From Thermoplasmata archaeon (lineage in GTDB: Archaea > Thermoplasmatota > Thermoplasmata > Lutacidiplasmatales > UBA184): a stretch of DNA of 64,000 nucleotides. The stretch is taken from positions 1-64,000 of the forward strand of contig JAGWLG010000011.1 in NCBI GenBank assembly GCA_028864975.1. Reading direction: 5' to 3'. A program made the position numbers and the translations under genes. Positions 17,843 through 26,284 of this stretch are shown piece after piece. Numbering within the stretch: the first letter of the stretch is position 1; each line of letters starts with the position of its first letter. The notes beneath the pieces were generated by a model that had not been told where the DNA came from, ran no database searches, and worked only from the letters and a program-made list of their open reading frames with translations.

Positions 17843-18805
17843 ATGCTCACCAAGGAGCTCCGACGGTTCCTACTCAGGGGGACCGACCCTTCCGTCCGCT
17901 ACTTCACGCTGAGGGATCTTCTCGACCGACCGGAGAGCGACCCTGCCGTCCGCAGGGCAAGGAGCGAGATCGGGCGAGAGGGCTGGGCCGCTCGCATCCT
18001 GGGGGGGCAGCAGAAGGGGGGCTTCTGGGAGCGGTTCAACGGGGATGGCGACGAGCTCTACGGCCCGAAGTACATCGCGACGAACTGGCGCCTGATCGTG
18101 CTCTCGGACCTGGGAATGACCCGACGCGACCCCCGGGTCCGCAAGGCGGCCGAGCTCCTGCTCAAGACCTGGGACCAGCCGCGTGGCGGGGTCTTCGGCG
18201 GAAAGTACAGCGAGGTCTGCGTTACCGGGAACTGTGTGCGGATGATGACGAGGTTCGGCTACCGCGAGGATGAGCGCGTCCAACGGGCGATCGACTGGCT
18301 CGTCAAGGTCCAGAAGAAGGACGGAGGATGGCACTGCTTTCCCTCGCGCACGGGCACCCTCGATGGTTGGGAGCCGATGGCCGCCTTCGCGGCGGTCCCC
18401 CCTCAGGAACGTTCCGCGGGGGTGCGCCGTGCGATCGAGCGGGGAGCCGAGTTCTACCTGGGCCGACGGCTCCTACGTGATCCGGACGGCGTGCGGTACC
18501 GTCCCTGGGAGCGACTGCACTACCCGAACCACTACTACTACGACCTGCTGGTCGGGCTCGACTTCCTTACCGCCGTCGGCTATGGCTCCGACCCGAGAAT
18601 GCGGAGGGCGCTCGACCTTCTCGGTTCGAAGCGACGGCGCGACGGAGCCTGGGCCCTGGAGGGGATCCACCCCGACCTGGAACCCGACAGCCCCTATCGT
18701 CCGAAGACCCCCGTCTACCCCATGATGCTGGAGTACCCCGGTCAGCCCAGCCGATGGGCGACGATGCTGGCCCTTCGGGTGCAGCGTCGTGCGGGTCGGC
18801 TCTGA
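17843..18805 (+). CDS. Alpha-toroid-like (prenyltransferase/squalene-cyclase fold) protein, paralog 1
   Basis: A 320-residue protein built of helical repeats with KDGGWHCF, a QW-like motif of the terpenoid-cyclase/prenyltransferase toroid fold. No DxDD or DDxxD cyclase motif is visible, so catalysis is unproven. The region RLHYPNHYYYDLLVGLDF with GYGSDPR and SKRRRDGAW is nearly identical in the paralog at 49010-49975. It has an N-terminal MLTKELRRFLLRGTDPSVRY, also matched in the paralog. It is a single-gene unit behind a hairpin and a TATA-like element. It may bind isoprenoids or proteins; the function is unknown. Confidence 0.82.
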   Translation: MLTKELRRFLLRGTDPSVRYFTLRDLLDRPESDPAVRRARSEIGREGWAARILGGQQKGGFWERFNGDGDELYGPKYIATNWRLIVLSDLGMTRRDPRVRKAAELLLKTWDQPRGGVFGGKYSEVCVTGNCVRMMTRFGYREDERVQRAIDWLVKVQKKDGGWHCFPSRTGTLDGWEPMAAFAAVPPQERSAGVRRAIERGAEFYLGRRLLRDPDGVRYRPWERLHYPNHYYYDLLVGLDFLTAVGYGSDPRMRRALDLLGSKRRRDGAWALEGIHPDLEPDSPYRPKTPVYPMMLEYPGQPSRWATMLALRVQRRAGRL

Positions 18806-18841
18806 GGGTCTTTTCCGGCCTGCCTCTTCGACCGTCGCATG

Positions 18842-18848
18842 TAAAATA
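18842..18848 (+). promoter_or_regulatory. TATA box of the surface-protein gene
   Basis: TAAAATA, 22-28 nt upstream of ATG 18870. It is one of the clearest AT-rich boxes in the window and marks a leaderless start. Confidence 0.6.
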
Positions 18849-18869
18849 CTAGGGTACGGTCGCTCGGGC

Positions 18870-20687
18870 ATGGACCGAACCGGCCCCACCGCTCGAAAAC
18901 TGCTCCTCGGATCCGTCTGGCTCCTGGTCGCGCTACTGCTGCCCTCCGCCCTCGGCGCGGCCCCGAGCTCGTCCCACCCTGGGGCCGTCACGAACTTCAA
19001 CCTCACCAGCGCGAACGCGAACATTTCTCTGGCGGTCGAAGGGACCGGCGGCACGTTCTGGGAAGGCTCGTACTACCCGAGCGCGGGGGGCGACGGCGCC
19101 CTAACGTTCGGCAGCGGGTCCCCCTGGGGCTCGGACGCACTCTCGGTCAACGACAGCGCGACCCCCGGCGCCATCCTCTGGGGGAACGACGGCACGCTGG
19201 GGGCTCACGTGGTGAGCTCCGGCACGACCTCCTCCACCACGGGTTACGTCCTCTGGGTCACCCCGAACCTCCGGATCAATGAGACCTACACCATCCTGCC
19301 GGTCCCGGGCCACCCGGGAGAGGGCTTTGTGGAGTACAACGCCTCGGTCACGAACTCAGGGCCGACGGCGGACATCCGCCTCCGTTTCTACTTCGACACC
19401 CAGCTCAACAGCAACGACGGAGCTCCCTTCTTCGTCCCCGGGATCGGTGAAGTGCAGAACGAGACCACGATCACCGCGGCTTGGCCTTACATCGAGGACT
19501 ACGACAACTACAACACCCCGACGATCGTCGGGCTATTCTCCCCCCTTCCGGGGAGCCCCAGCCCTTACCTCACGCAGCTCACGGCCTGGCCGCTCAGTAG
19601 CGGATCGAACTGGAGTTACACGACCAACCCGACTCAAACGGTCACCAGCGACTCCGCCGCCCAGTTCTTCTACGACCTGGGTACGATGTCCTCTGGGACC
19701 ACGAGCTACGCTGGGATCGAGTACGGCCTTGGCCAGATCGGTTCCGGTGGCGGCGGCACCCAGGGGAGCGCGCGGATCAACGCGGTATCCGCGGACCGGA
19801 GCCAGTACAACCCGGGCCAGTCGTTCTCCGATGAAGTAACGATCGGTAGCACACGCACCCAGTCCACCAGTTCTACGGTGAATCTCGCCGTCTGGGGACC
19901 GGGCGACACCTCTCCCTCTGTCACCCAGAACCAGGACGTGACCCTTCGAGCCTCCTCCTCGGTCTACTCGGTCGCGTTCTCCTACGCGAACTTCACCGGT
20001 TCGATGCCGACCCCTACGGGGCTCTATCAGGTGGTCGCTACGCTCACCATCAACGGATACAACGTCTCGACCGGATCGACCACGGTCTCCGTGATCCCGT
20101 TCACGATCGGTGCGACCCACTCCCCCGCGACACCCTACTCGAACCAGTCGATCGGTTTCACCGTGCAGGTGAACCTCGCCTCGGCGACCTACACGACGCT
20201 CTACATCGATGGGAGCGCTGTGTCGACCTGGGCCGCGGGCGGCGGGACGTTCAACTTCGTGAGCACGCCGCTCACCGCGGGGCACCACACCTACAATGCG
20301 ACGTCCCACAACGCGGGGACGCTCGTCTCGACGTCCGTCTACAGCTTCAACGTCGTGACCTGGACCGCACAGAACCCGCACCAGGGCGGCACGACCTCCT
20401 CCAGCCCGCTCTCGGGGATCCTGCTCCCAGTGATTGTCGCGGTGGTGGCCATCTTGGCGGCCGTGCTTCTCCTCTTCCTGTTCTTGCGCCGCCGCAAGCG
20501 TGCGCCTCTGCCCCCGGCGGCGGCTCCCCCTGCGGCACCCCCACCGGCTCCTGTCGCGTACGCCCCGCCTCCGACGGCCCCTCCGGCGTACGCCCCGCCG
20601 CCCTCGGTGCCACCTTCTCCGCCACCCTACGCACCGTCTCCTCCACCGTACGCTCCTCCGCCCCCTCCCCCACCTCCGATGGGGTGA
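18870..20687 (+). CDS. Large secreted surface protein with C-terminal anchor and proline tail
   Basis: A 605-residue protein. A signal sequence (LLLGSVWLLVALLLPSALGA) precedes a long Ser/Thr/Gly/Asn-rich extracellular region with many sequons (NLT, NIS, NES, NET, NAS, NWS, NFT). Beta-sandwich repeats of an Ig-like type appear in the second half (VSADRSQYNPGQSF). A single membrane helix (GILLPVIVAVVAILAAVLLLFLF) is followed by RRRKR and a ~60-residue tail of Pro/Ala/Tyr repeats (YAPPPTAPPAYAPPP). The architecture matches the proteins at 2649 and 37733. It is a likely cell-envelope protein; no enzyme motif is seen. Confidence 0.82.
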   Translation: MDRTGPTARKLLLGSVWLLVALLLPSALGAAPSSSHPGAVTNFNLTSANANISLAVEGTGGTFWEGSYYPSAGGDGALTFGSGSPWGSDALSVNDSATPGAILWGNDGTLGAHVVSSGTTSSTTGYVLWVTPNLRINETYTILPVPGHPGEGFVEYNASVTNSGPTADIRLRFYFDTQLNSNDGAPFFVPGIGEVQNETTITAAWPYIEDYDNYNTPTIVGLFSPLPGSPSPYLTQLTAWPLSSGSNWSYTTNPTQTVTSDSAAQFFYDLGTMSSGTTSYAGIEYGLGQIGSGGGGTQGSARINAVSADRSQYNPGQSFSDEVTIGSTRTQSTSSTVNLAVWGPGDTSPSVTQNQDVTLRASSSVYSVAFSYANFTGSMPTPTGLYQVVATLTINGYNVSTGSTTVSVIPFTIGATHSPATPYSNQSIGFTVQVNLASATYTTLYIDGSAVSTWAAGGGTFNFVSTPLTAGHHTYNATSHNAGTLVSTSVYSFNVVTWTAQNPHQGGTTSSSPLSGILLPVIVAVVAILAAVLLLFLFLRRRKRAPLPPAAAPPAAPPPAPVAYAPPPTAPPAYAPPPSVPPSPPPYAPSPPPYAPPPPPPPPMG

Positions 20688-20790
20688 GGGGGGCCGCGCA
20701 CGGTGCCCCTGCAGGGATCTTTCGCGGGACCTCCCTGCTTGAGCGAGGCTTCATCCTCTCCTTGGGGCATCCCCCGGACAACGCGGTCCG

Positions 20791-21390
20791 ATGCGGGGGC
20801 TCTACATCGGGAGGTTCCAACCCTTCCACAACGGGCATCTCGAGCTCGTCCACCACATCCTGGGGACCTTCCACCCCCAGGAGCTCTTGATCGGCATCGG
20901 GAGCGCTCAGGTCTCGCACACCCCGCACAACCCCTTCACCGCGGGGGAACGCTTCGAGATGGTCCGCAGGGCCCTCTTCGCGGAGCACCTCGAGGACTTC
21001 TGGCCCCTCCCCATCCCCGATGTCGATCGCCACGCGATATGGGTCGCCCATGTCGTGTCCCTTGTGCCCTCCTTCGACCAGGTCTACTCCAACGACCCCC
21101 TGACCGTCCACTTGTTCCGGGAGGAGGGGTACGAGGTCCCCCGCCTACCGTTCTTCAACCGAGGACAGTACGAGGGGAGCGAGATCCGTCGGAGAATGGC
21201 CGCGGGGCAATCCTGGCAGGAGCTCGTCCCGGCCGCGGTCCGGGTCTACCTCGAAGAGATTAAGGGGGAGGAGCGGGTGCGACTGCTCTCCGGGTCGCCG
21301 GAAGCGGCCCGGCTAGCGCAGGGCAACCATGGGACAGGGCGAGACCCCCTCCCCCGCGCGCCCTCCATCCACCGCGAAGAAGGCCGGTGA
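20791..21390 (+). CDS. nadM: Nicotinamide-nucleotide adenylyltransferase, archaeal type
   Basis: Makes NAD from NMN and ATP. The N-terminus MRGLYIGRFQPFHNGH holds the nucleotidyltransferase HxGH site, followed by GIGSAQVSHTPHNPFTAGER. The second nucleotide-binding motif is YEGSEIRRRM. The core ends near residue 170, the usual archaeal length. A further ~29 residues (GNHGTGRDPLPRAP) are atypical and overlap the start of the next gene by 62 nt. The next gene may be translationally coupled, or its true start may be downstream. Confidence 0.94.
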   Translation: MRGLYIGRFQPFHNGHLELVHHILGTFHPQELLIGIGSAQVSHTPHNPFTAGERFEMVRRALFAEHLEDFWPLPIPDVDRHAIWVAHVVSLVPSFDQVYSNDPLTVHLFREEGYEVPRLPFFNRGQYEGSEIRRRMAAGQSWQELVPAAVRVYLEEIKGEERVRLLSGSPEAARLAQGNHGTGRDPLPRAPSIHREEGR

Positions 21391-22564
21391 CGTCGAGGGC
21401 CCGACCTGGGCGTTCGACACGATCGCGGTCCACGGCGCGCACGAACCGGACCTGAACGCGGGCTCGGTGCTGCCCCCGATCTATCAGACCTCGACCTACC
21501 ACTACCCTGCGCCCTTCTCGGAGGCCCGAGAGCCCGGGCGGGTCCACCTGTACACCCGAGTGGACAATCCCAACCAGGAGCAGGCGGGCGAGGTGATTCG
21601 CCGGCTCGAGGGGGCGGAAGCGGGGCGGGTCTTCTCCTCGGGCATGGCGGCGCTCTCGGCGGCCCTTCTCGGCCTCCTCAAGCAGGGAGAGGAGGTCGTG
21701 GCCTTGGAGGACCTCTACGGGAACACCGTGACGCTCCTTCGCGACGACTTCCCACGCTTCGGTCTCAAGGTCCGATGGGTCCCGTCCGACCGGTCCTCCG
21801 ACGTCCGCAGCTTCCTCTCGCCCCAGACACGGCTCCTTCTGCTGGAGAGCCCCACGAACCCCACGCTCCGCGTACACGACATCGGGCTTTGGGCGCGCGT
21901 CGCGCACGACGCGGGGGCGCTCCTGCTGGTCGACAACACCTTCGCGAGCCCGGTGAACCAGAACCCGGTGGCGCTCGGGGCGGACCTCGTGATGCACTCG
22001 GCGACGAAGTCGCTGGGGGGCCACTCGGACATCATCGCGGGGGCCCTGGCGGGGCGCACCTCGCTCCTCGAGCGGATGGACGGTTTCGCCCACACCCTGG
22101 GAGGCTCGCTCGACCCTCTGGCGGCGTTCCTGCTGGTCCGGGGGATCAAGACCCTCCCCCTTCGCGTGAGGCGTCAGAACGAGAACGGGCGGGCGGTGGT
22201 CGAGGGGCTTCAGGGCCACCCCAAGGTCGAGCGGCTTCACTTCCCCGGCAGCGCCTCCGACCCGGAAGAGAAGCTCTGCCAGCGTCAGATGCGTGGACGA
22301 ACGGGGATGGTCTCGGTCGTCGTCCGCGGCGGGCGAGAAGGGGCGCGGAGGTTCATGGGAGCGTTGCGGCTCATCCATCCCGCGAGCTCGCTCGGAGGGG
22401 TCGAGAGCCTGGCGAGCATGCCCGTCGAGACCTCGCACAGGCAGCTCTCTCTCGAGGAGCTCCACCGACGGGGCATCGCGGAGGGGATGGTGCGCCTCTC
22501 CCTGGGTGTCGAGGACCCGGGGGACCTCCTTGCGGACCTCAAGAGAGCGCTGGATCAGGTCTGA
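21329..22564 (+). CDS. Cystathionine gamma-synthase/lyase family PLP enzyme, second copy
   Basis: A 411-residue Cys/Met-metabolism PLP enzyme. It shows the substrate loop QTSTYHYPAP, FSSGMAAL, the PLP aspartate in LLVDNTFASP, and the lysine in HSATKSLGGHSD. The C-terminal signature SLGGVESLASMPVETSH is present. Compared with the copy at 1-1131 it has the same fold and motifs but a clearly different sequence, so the two may divide synthesis and degradation or act on different substrates. The first 30 residues are low-complexity and overlap nadM. The 3' end converges on the prephenate dehydratase gene with a 26-nt overlap. Confidence 0.92.
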   Translation: MGQGETPSPARPPSTAKKAGDVEGPTWAFDTIAVHGAHEPDLNAGSVLPPIYQTSTYHYPAPFSEAREPGRVHLYTRVDNPNQEQAGEVIRRLEGAEAGRVFSSGMAALSAALLGLLKQGEEVVALEDLYGNTVTLLRDDFPRFGLKVRWVPSDRSSDVRSFLSPQTRLLLLESPTNPTLRVHDIGLWARVAHDAGALLLVDNTFASPVNQNPVALGADLVMHSATKSLGGHSDIIAGALAGRTSLLERMDGFAHTLGGSLDPLAAFLLVRGIKTLPLRVRRQNENGRAVVEGLQGHPKVERLHFPGSASDPEEKLCQRQMRGRTGMVSVVVRGGREGARRFMGALRLIHPASSLGGVESLASMPVETSHRQLSLEELHRRGIAEGMVRLSLGVEDPGDLLADLKRALDQV

Positions 22565-23552
22565 CCGGGGTCCCGGCCCGTCTCCCTCCGTGTGAGGTGA
22601 GGGCCTTCTGGACCCGCACCGACTCCGCGAGGAGCCACTCCGCGAGCCGATCGGCCCGTTCCGGCTCGATCGAGGCGAGCGCAAGACCGTCCCTCCAGCG
22701 GGTGCGGACGAGGGCCTCGGTCCTGGGATCTCGGACCTCCGATCCTGAGCGAGCCTTGACCTCCCCGATGCGCCGGGCGAGGTCCAGCCGATGCAGGATC
22801 CCCCGCTGCAATTGGAGGTCGACGCGCTGGACCTCGAGCCGAAGAAGATCGAGCTCGGTCGTCCGACGGGACGGTGGAGGTCTCGCGGCAGCGGCTTGGG
22901 GGGGGAGCGAAGGGGAGCGACGGAGCAGAAGGAACCGGGTCACGTTGGGCGTGCGGTCGGCGAGGCCGACGCGGAGCACGCTCAATCGGTGGAGACGAGC
23001 GGCCTCCGCGCTCGCGAGGGCCGCGACACTTCGTTCCCCCTGTTCCACCACTTCTCGAGCGCTTCCTGCCGTGTCCTCGGCCGTCTCGAGCTTGAGCCCC
23101 ATTCGAGCGAGGTTCCCCTTGCACTGGGCAAGGGCGTGCGGATGAGATCGGACGGACCGGAGCTCGGAGATACGGACGCCGGGAAGAGCGAGAAGGGCGT
23201 GGTCGATGGGCAGATGGAGGCCTCCCACCACAGCGAGCCCTCCGCGAAGGAGCTCTCGCCGGGTCTCCGGGATGGTCCCCATGGTGGAGTTCTCGATGGG
23301 GGCGATAGCCTGGTCGACCCGGCCCTCCCGGAGGCGAGCGAACAACGAGCGGAAGGTCGGGACCCCGAGGGCGGGCACCCCGGGCCCCAGCAGCTTGCGC
23401 AGCGCGATCTCGCTGTGCGCCCCTGGCTCACCTTGGTATGCCACGACGGGAAACTCCGGCGACGCGCTCCACGCTCTGAGCCCAAGGCCCGGCGTGCGGG
23501 GGAGATGCTCGCCCCGGAGATCCCGGGGCCGGGTAGAGTGTCCTCTGGACAT
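22539..23552 (-). CDS. Prephenate dehydratase-chorismate mutase fusion, unusual domain order, no ACT domain
   Basis: A bifunctional enzyme of phenylalanine synthesis, converting chorismate to prephenate to phenylpyruvate. The dehydratase comes first: VAYQGEPGAHSEIAL, then PIENSTMGTI and the catalytic-region motif NVTRFLLL. After a Pro/Ala linker, an AroQ-type chorismate mutase follows (LDLLRLEVQRVDLQLQ, then LDLARRIGEVK and VRDPRTEALV). Classic P-proteins are mutase-dehydratase-ACT; here the order is reversed and the phenylalanine-binding ACT domain is absent. It is 337 residues. ATG at 23552 is given; GTG at 23444 would start right at the dehydratase fold. Confidence 0.9.
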   Translation of the reverse strand: MSRGHSTRPRDLRGEHLPRTPGLGLRAWSASPEFPVVAYQGEPGAHSEIALRKLLGPGVPALGVPTFRSLFARLREGRVDQAIAPIENSTMGTIPETRRELLRGGLAVVGGLHLPIDHALLALPGVRISELRSVRSHPHALAQCKGNLARMGLKLETAEDTAGSAREVVEQGERSVAALASAEAARLHRLSVLRVGLADRTPNVTRFLLLRRSPSLPPQAAAARPPPSRRTTELDLLRLEVQRVDLQLQRGILHRLDLARRIGEVKARSGSEVRDPRTEALVRTRWRDGLALASIEPERADRLAEWLLAESVRVQKALTSHGGRRAGTPVRPDPALS

Positions 23553-23677
23553 CGACGTTGAGCGGTCGCCCGATCTTCGGGCGCCGCGGTCAGAAATACG
23601 GGAAGAACGCGGCGGGCGGCGTGGACGATCTCTGGGAGCGCGCCATGTTCGCGGGCGTCCATCCCATCGGACTATTT

Positions 23678-24646
23678 CTACGCTAGCTGAGGGGGATCCT
23701 CGGTCCGAGGGTTTGCCCTCACCCAGAAGACCGCTTCAGTCCCTTCGACTACATGGAACCCGAGCGAGGAGTAGAGGTGGAAGGCCGCGAGGTTCTCGCG
23801 GAGGACGTTGAGCTCGAGCTCGGAGTGACCGGCGTGGTCCACCGCCTCGAGGGTCGCGGCGAGCAGTGCCCGACCGATCCCTCGTCCCTGGACCGCGGGG
23901 TCCACCATGATCTCGAGGAGGAGGGGGCAGCGGCGCGGAGGCACCGTGACCAGCGTGGCACCGAGGAGACCTCTCTCCTCGCGATAAGCCAGCGAGGCCT
24001 CTCCCAGCCACGGACCCCACACTTCTCCGAGAAGCCCCTCCCAGACCCCATCGAAGTCTCGCCCCAGGTCGCCGTCGTCGACCCAGCCCCGGTCGAGGCT
24101 CGCGCCGAAAGCCTTCACGTAGAGGGCCTTCAGGCCTTGGCGGTCCTCATCGCAGATGGGGGAGGGTGGCCGGCCGCCCGGCCGGCGCCCTTCGAGAGGG
24201 GCGGGCGCGGAGTCGGAAGTTCGGACCGTGCGTCGCATGGCCGTCCGCCTCTGCCTTGCGAATCCCCGTGACCGCAGGACGAGCCCCACATCCTCTGACG
24301 ATATCCCCGGCACCTCCTCGGGGACCGCGACGAGGGGCGCGTCGGCCTCTCGTCGCTGGAGGAGGTCCAGGAACCGCGCGAGGGTAGTGGGGTGTCGGTA
24401 CCCATCGGCCAGGAAGACGTGCGAGATGCGTCGACCGAGACGGGGGACCTCCTTCCAAGTGGCGATCCCGATTGCGTCCTCCTTCGGACCGACCCATATC
24501 GCCCCCGTCGCCCGTCCTTCCCGGATCTCCTCCCGTAGCGGCGGGAGGGCGAGGGCGAGCCAAGCTTGCTGCGAGGGAGCGGCGGCGGCCTCGTAGTCCG
24601 TGAGCAGGCGCAGGGCCTCCTCCGGGGCGTCCCGAAGAGCGAGCAA
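23678..24646 (-). CDS. Tandem GNAT acetyltransferase
   Basis: A GNAT-family N-acyltransferase with two domains in tandem. The C-terminal one is canonical: LLEIMVDPAVQGRGIGRALL (acetyl-CoA motif A) and LNVLRENLAAFHLYSSLGF, similar to RimI/MshD-like enzymes. The N-terminal one is degenerate (GAIWVGPKEDAIGIATW and ISHVFLADGYRHPTTLARF). The substrate is unknown. TTG at 24646 is chosen; the only longer starts run to a GTG at 24727, inside the tRNA-Thr gene on the other strand and across its promoter. Confidence 0.75.
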   Translation of the reverse strand: MLALRDAPEEALRLLTDYEAAAAPSQQAWLALALPPLREEIREGRATGAIWVGPKEDAIGIATWKEVPRLGRRISHVFLADGYRHPTTLARFLDLLQRREADAPLVAVPEEVPGISSEDVGLVLRSRGFARQRRTAMRRTVRTSDSAPAPLEGRRPGGRPPSPICDEDRQGLKALYVKAFGASLDRGWVDDGDLGRDFDGVWEGLLGEVWGPWLGEASLAYREERGLLGATLVTVPPRRCPLLLEIMVDPAVQGRGIGRALLAATLEAVDHAGHSELELNVLRENLAAFHLYSSLGFHVVEGTEAVFWVRANPRTEDPPQLA

Positions 24647-24690
24647 CTCCAGCGCGGCCAAGGGCTCCGGCTGAGCCCACGGCCGTTCGA

Positions 24691-24696
24691 TATATA
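24691..24696 (+). promoter_or_regulatory. TATA box of tRNA-Thr
   Basis: TATATA, 27-32 nt upstream of the first base of the tRNA-Thr gene, the expected spacing for an archaeal promoter. Confidence 0.65.
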
Positions 24697-24722
24697 CGGG
24701 ATGGATGTCGCCGGCCCACGAC

Positions 24723-24795
24723 GCCACCGTAGCTCAGTTGGCGGAGCGGCTGATTCGTAATCAGCAGGTCGGGGGTTCAAATCCCTCCGGTGGCT
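24723..24795 (+). tRNA. tRNA-Thr (anticodon CGT)
   Basis: A full cloverleaf of 73 nt. Acceptor GCCACCG pairs with CGGTGGC. The D-stem is GCTC/GAGC. Anticodon stem GCTGA/TCAGC closes the loop TTCGTAA, so the anticodon is CGT (Thr, codon ACG). The T-stem GGGGG/CCCTC carries loop TTCAAAT. The discriminator is T and CCA is not encoded. No intron is present. A TATA box lies upstream. Confidence 0.96.
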
Positions 24796-24987
24796 CTCGC
24801 CCCAGGCCTTGGGCTCCGACGGCACCGGTGCTTCCGCTCGCGGCCTATTGATAGGGCCCCGGAGATGCAGGGAGGCATGTCCCCTCGGGATGCGCGTGGG
24901 ATGACGGTGCCGGCGCGTACAAGAACGTCCCACGCGACAGGCCTGTTTCCGGACTCCCCGACCGCGGGGGACGGGCAACGGTGACCC

Positions 24988-25308
24988 ATGCCCCAAGAGT
25001 CGGAACCTTCAACCCCAGAGGCGTCCCCGCTGGAGCTTCTCCGAGCTCTGCGCGACAGGTCGGAGCAAGTGAACGCACGGCTGCTCGAGCTCGGCGAGCA
25101 AGCGTCACGTGTGGGGCCGGAGGACCGCAAGCAGTTCATCGCGTCGCTCCAGCAGATGGCCGCGCAGCAGGCCGAAATGTTCCGCACGCTCGCCTCGATG
25201 ATGGAACGGTTGGTCGCCTTGCAGACAACGCTCACCTCCCCGGTGAAACCCCAGGCGCCTTCGACCGCCGGGCCGAAGACGGGCCCGGACGTCCCGATGT
25301 ACGGCTGA
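24988..25308 (+). CDS. Small helical coiled-coil protein
   Basis: A 106-residue protein, not recognised. Residues about 13-80 form amphipathic helices with heptad-like spacing (LLRALRDRSEQVNARLLELG, then LQQMAAQQAEMFRTLASMME). Both ends are Pro/Ser/Thr-rich. No cysteines or membrane segments are present. It lies alone between tRNA-Thr and the convergent response regulator. Confidence 0.65.
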   Translation: MPQESEPSTPEASPLELLRALRDRSEQVNARLLELGEQASRVGPEDRKQFIASLQQMAAQQAEMFRTLASMMERLVALQTTLTSPVKPQAPSTAGPKTGPDVPMYG

Positions 25309-25356
25309 GCGACGCACGTTGGATAGCCAAGCCGAGCGGGCGCCCTCCGGGGCGCC

Positions 25357-26106
25357 TCACCGGCTCGGAACCGGCAGTTCCGAAGCTTGGCGCGGCGGGG
25401 GCGGCGACCCGTCCTCGTTGCGCAGGGTGAGGTGGACGAGGAACTTCCCCGCCGCGTACCGGACCTCAGAATCGCTCGCGAGCTCCCTGTCCCGGGCCTC
25501 GGAGATGACCGCGTTGAGGTCGATCGGGGAGTCGAAGGTCAGGGTGAGCGTGATCTCGGCGAGCCCGGGCGGGACCTCTCCCAGGCGTTTCTTGAGGTCC
25601 GCAAGCAGCTGGATCCCGGTGTCCGAGCCGTCGGCCCCAAGGCCCGCGCCCACACGGAGGGGGTCCCGGCGGTAGACCACCTCCTGGAGCACGGCGACCA
25701 GGGTCTTCGGGTGGAACGGCTTCTCGAGGTAGGTATGGACCCCCGAACCTCGGAAAGCCTCCAGCGCGAGCCCTTCGGTGGAGTGGGCGGTGATGAGGAC
25801 GCGGAGGACATGTGGGTGCTTCTTTCGGAACTCCTTGAGGAGCTCGAGCCCGTTCATCCCCGGCATCTGGTAGTCCGTGATGACCACATCGAAGGGGTCC
25901 CCCTCGGCCTTCGAGAGCGCGGTCTTCGGGTCGTTCGCCACGTACACCTCGGAAGCGAAGCCCGTCGCATGGCGGAGCGCGCTCCCGATCAGCAGGAGCA
26001 TGTCGGCGTCGTCGTCGACGACGAGGATACGATAGCTGCGAGGCGTCCTGGAAGGGGGTGCCAGGGAGGTGCCGGAGGGGGTCTTCGGGGGGTCCGCCGT
26101 CGACAT
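25357..26106 (-). CDS. Response regulator, receiver domain with C-terminal extension of unknown function
   Basis: Residues about 25-145 are a CheY-like receiver: acidic pocket ILVVDDDADM, phosphorylation-site aspartate in VVITDYQMPGMNGLELL, Thr/Ser switch VLITAHS and lysine in YLEKPFHPKTL. The last ~100 residues (DLKKRLGEVPPGLAEITLTL and beyond) form a small alpha/beta domain that is not a recognised DNA-binding output, so the protein may act by protein contact. No histidine kinase is in the window. ATG at 26106. Confidence 0.9.
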   Translation of the reverse strand: MSTADPPKTPSGTSLAPPSRTPRSYRILVVDDDADMLLLIGSALRHATGFASEVYVANDPKTALSKAEGDPFDVVITDYQMPGMNGLELLKEFRKKHPHVLRVLITAHSTEGLALEAFRGSGVHTYLEKPFHPKTLVAVLQEVVYRRDPLRVGAGLGADGSDTGIQLLADLKKRLGEVPPGLAEITLTLTFDSPIDLNAVISEARDRELASDSEVRYAAGKFLVHLTLRNEDGSPPPPRQASELPVPSR

Positions 26107-26284
26107 GAGGGGCGAAAGATGGGATTTCTAGCCTATCAATCCTTCTTTCCGCGTTAAAGAACCTGTGATTCAAGAAGTTGAAGCTCCCGGCGTGTGCATA
26201 GAAATCGAGGCGCTTGCACCACGACATCCTGGGATCCGCGGCCTACATCGTGCCCCGGAGAGTGAAAGGGGCTCCGCGCGGGGC

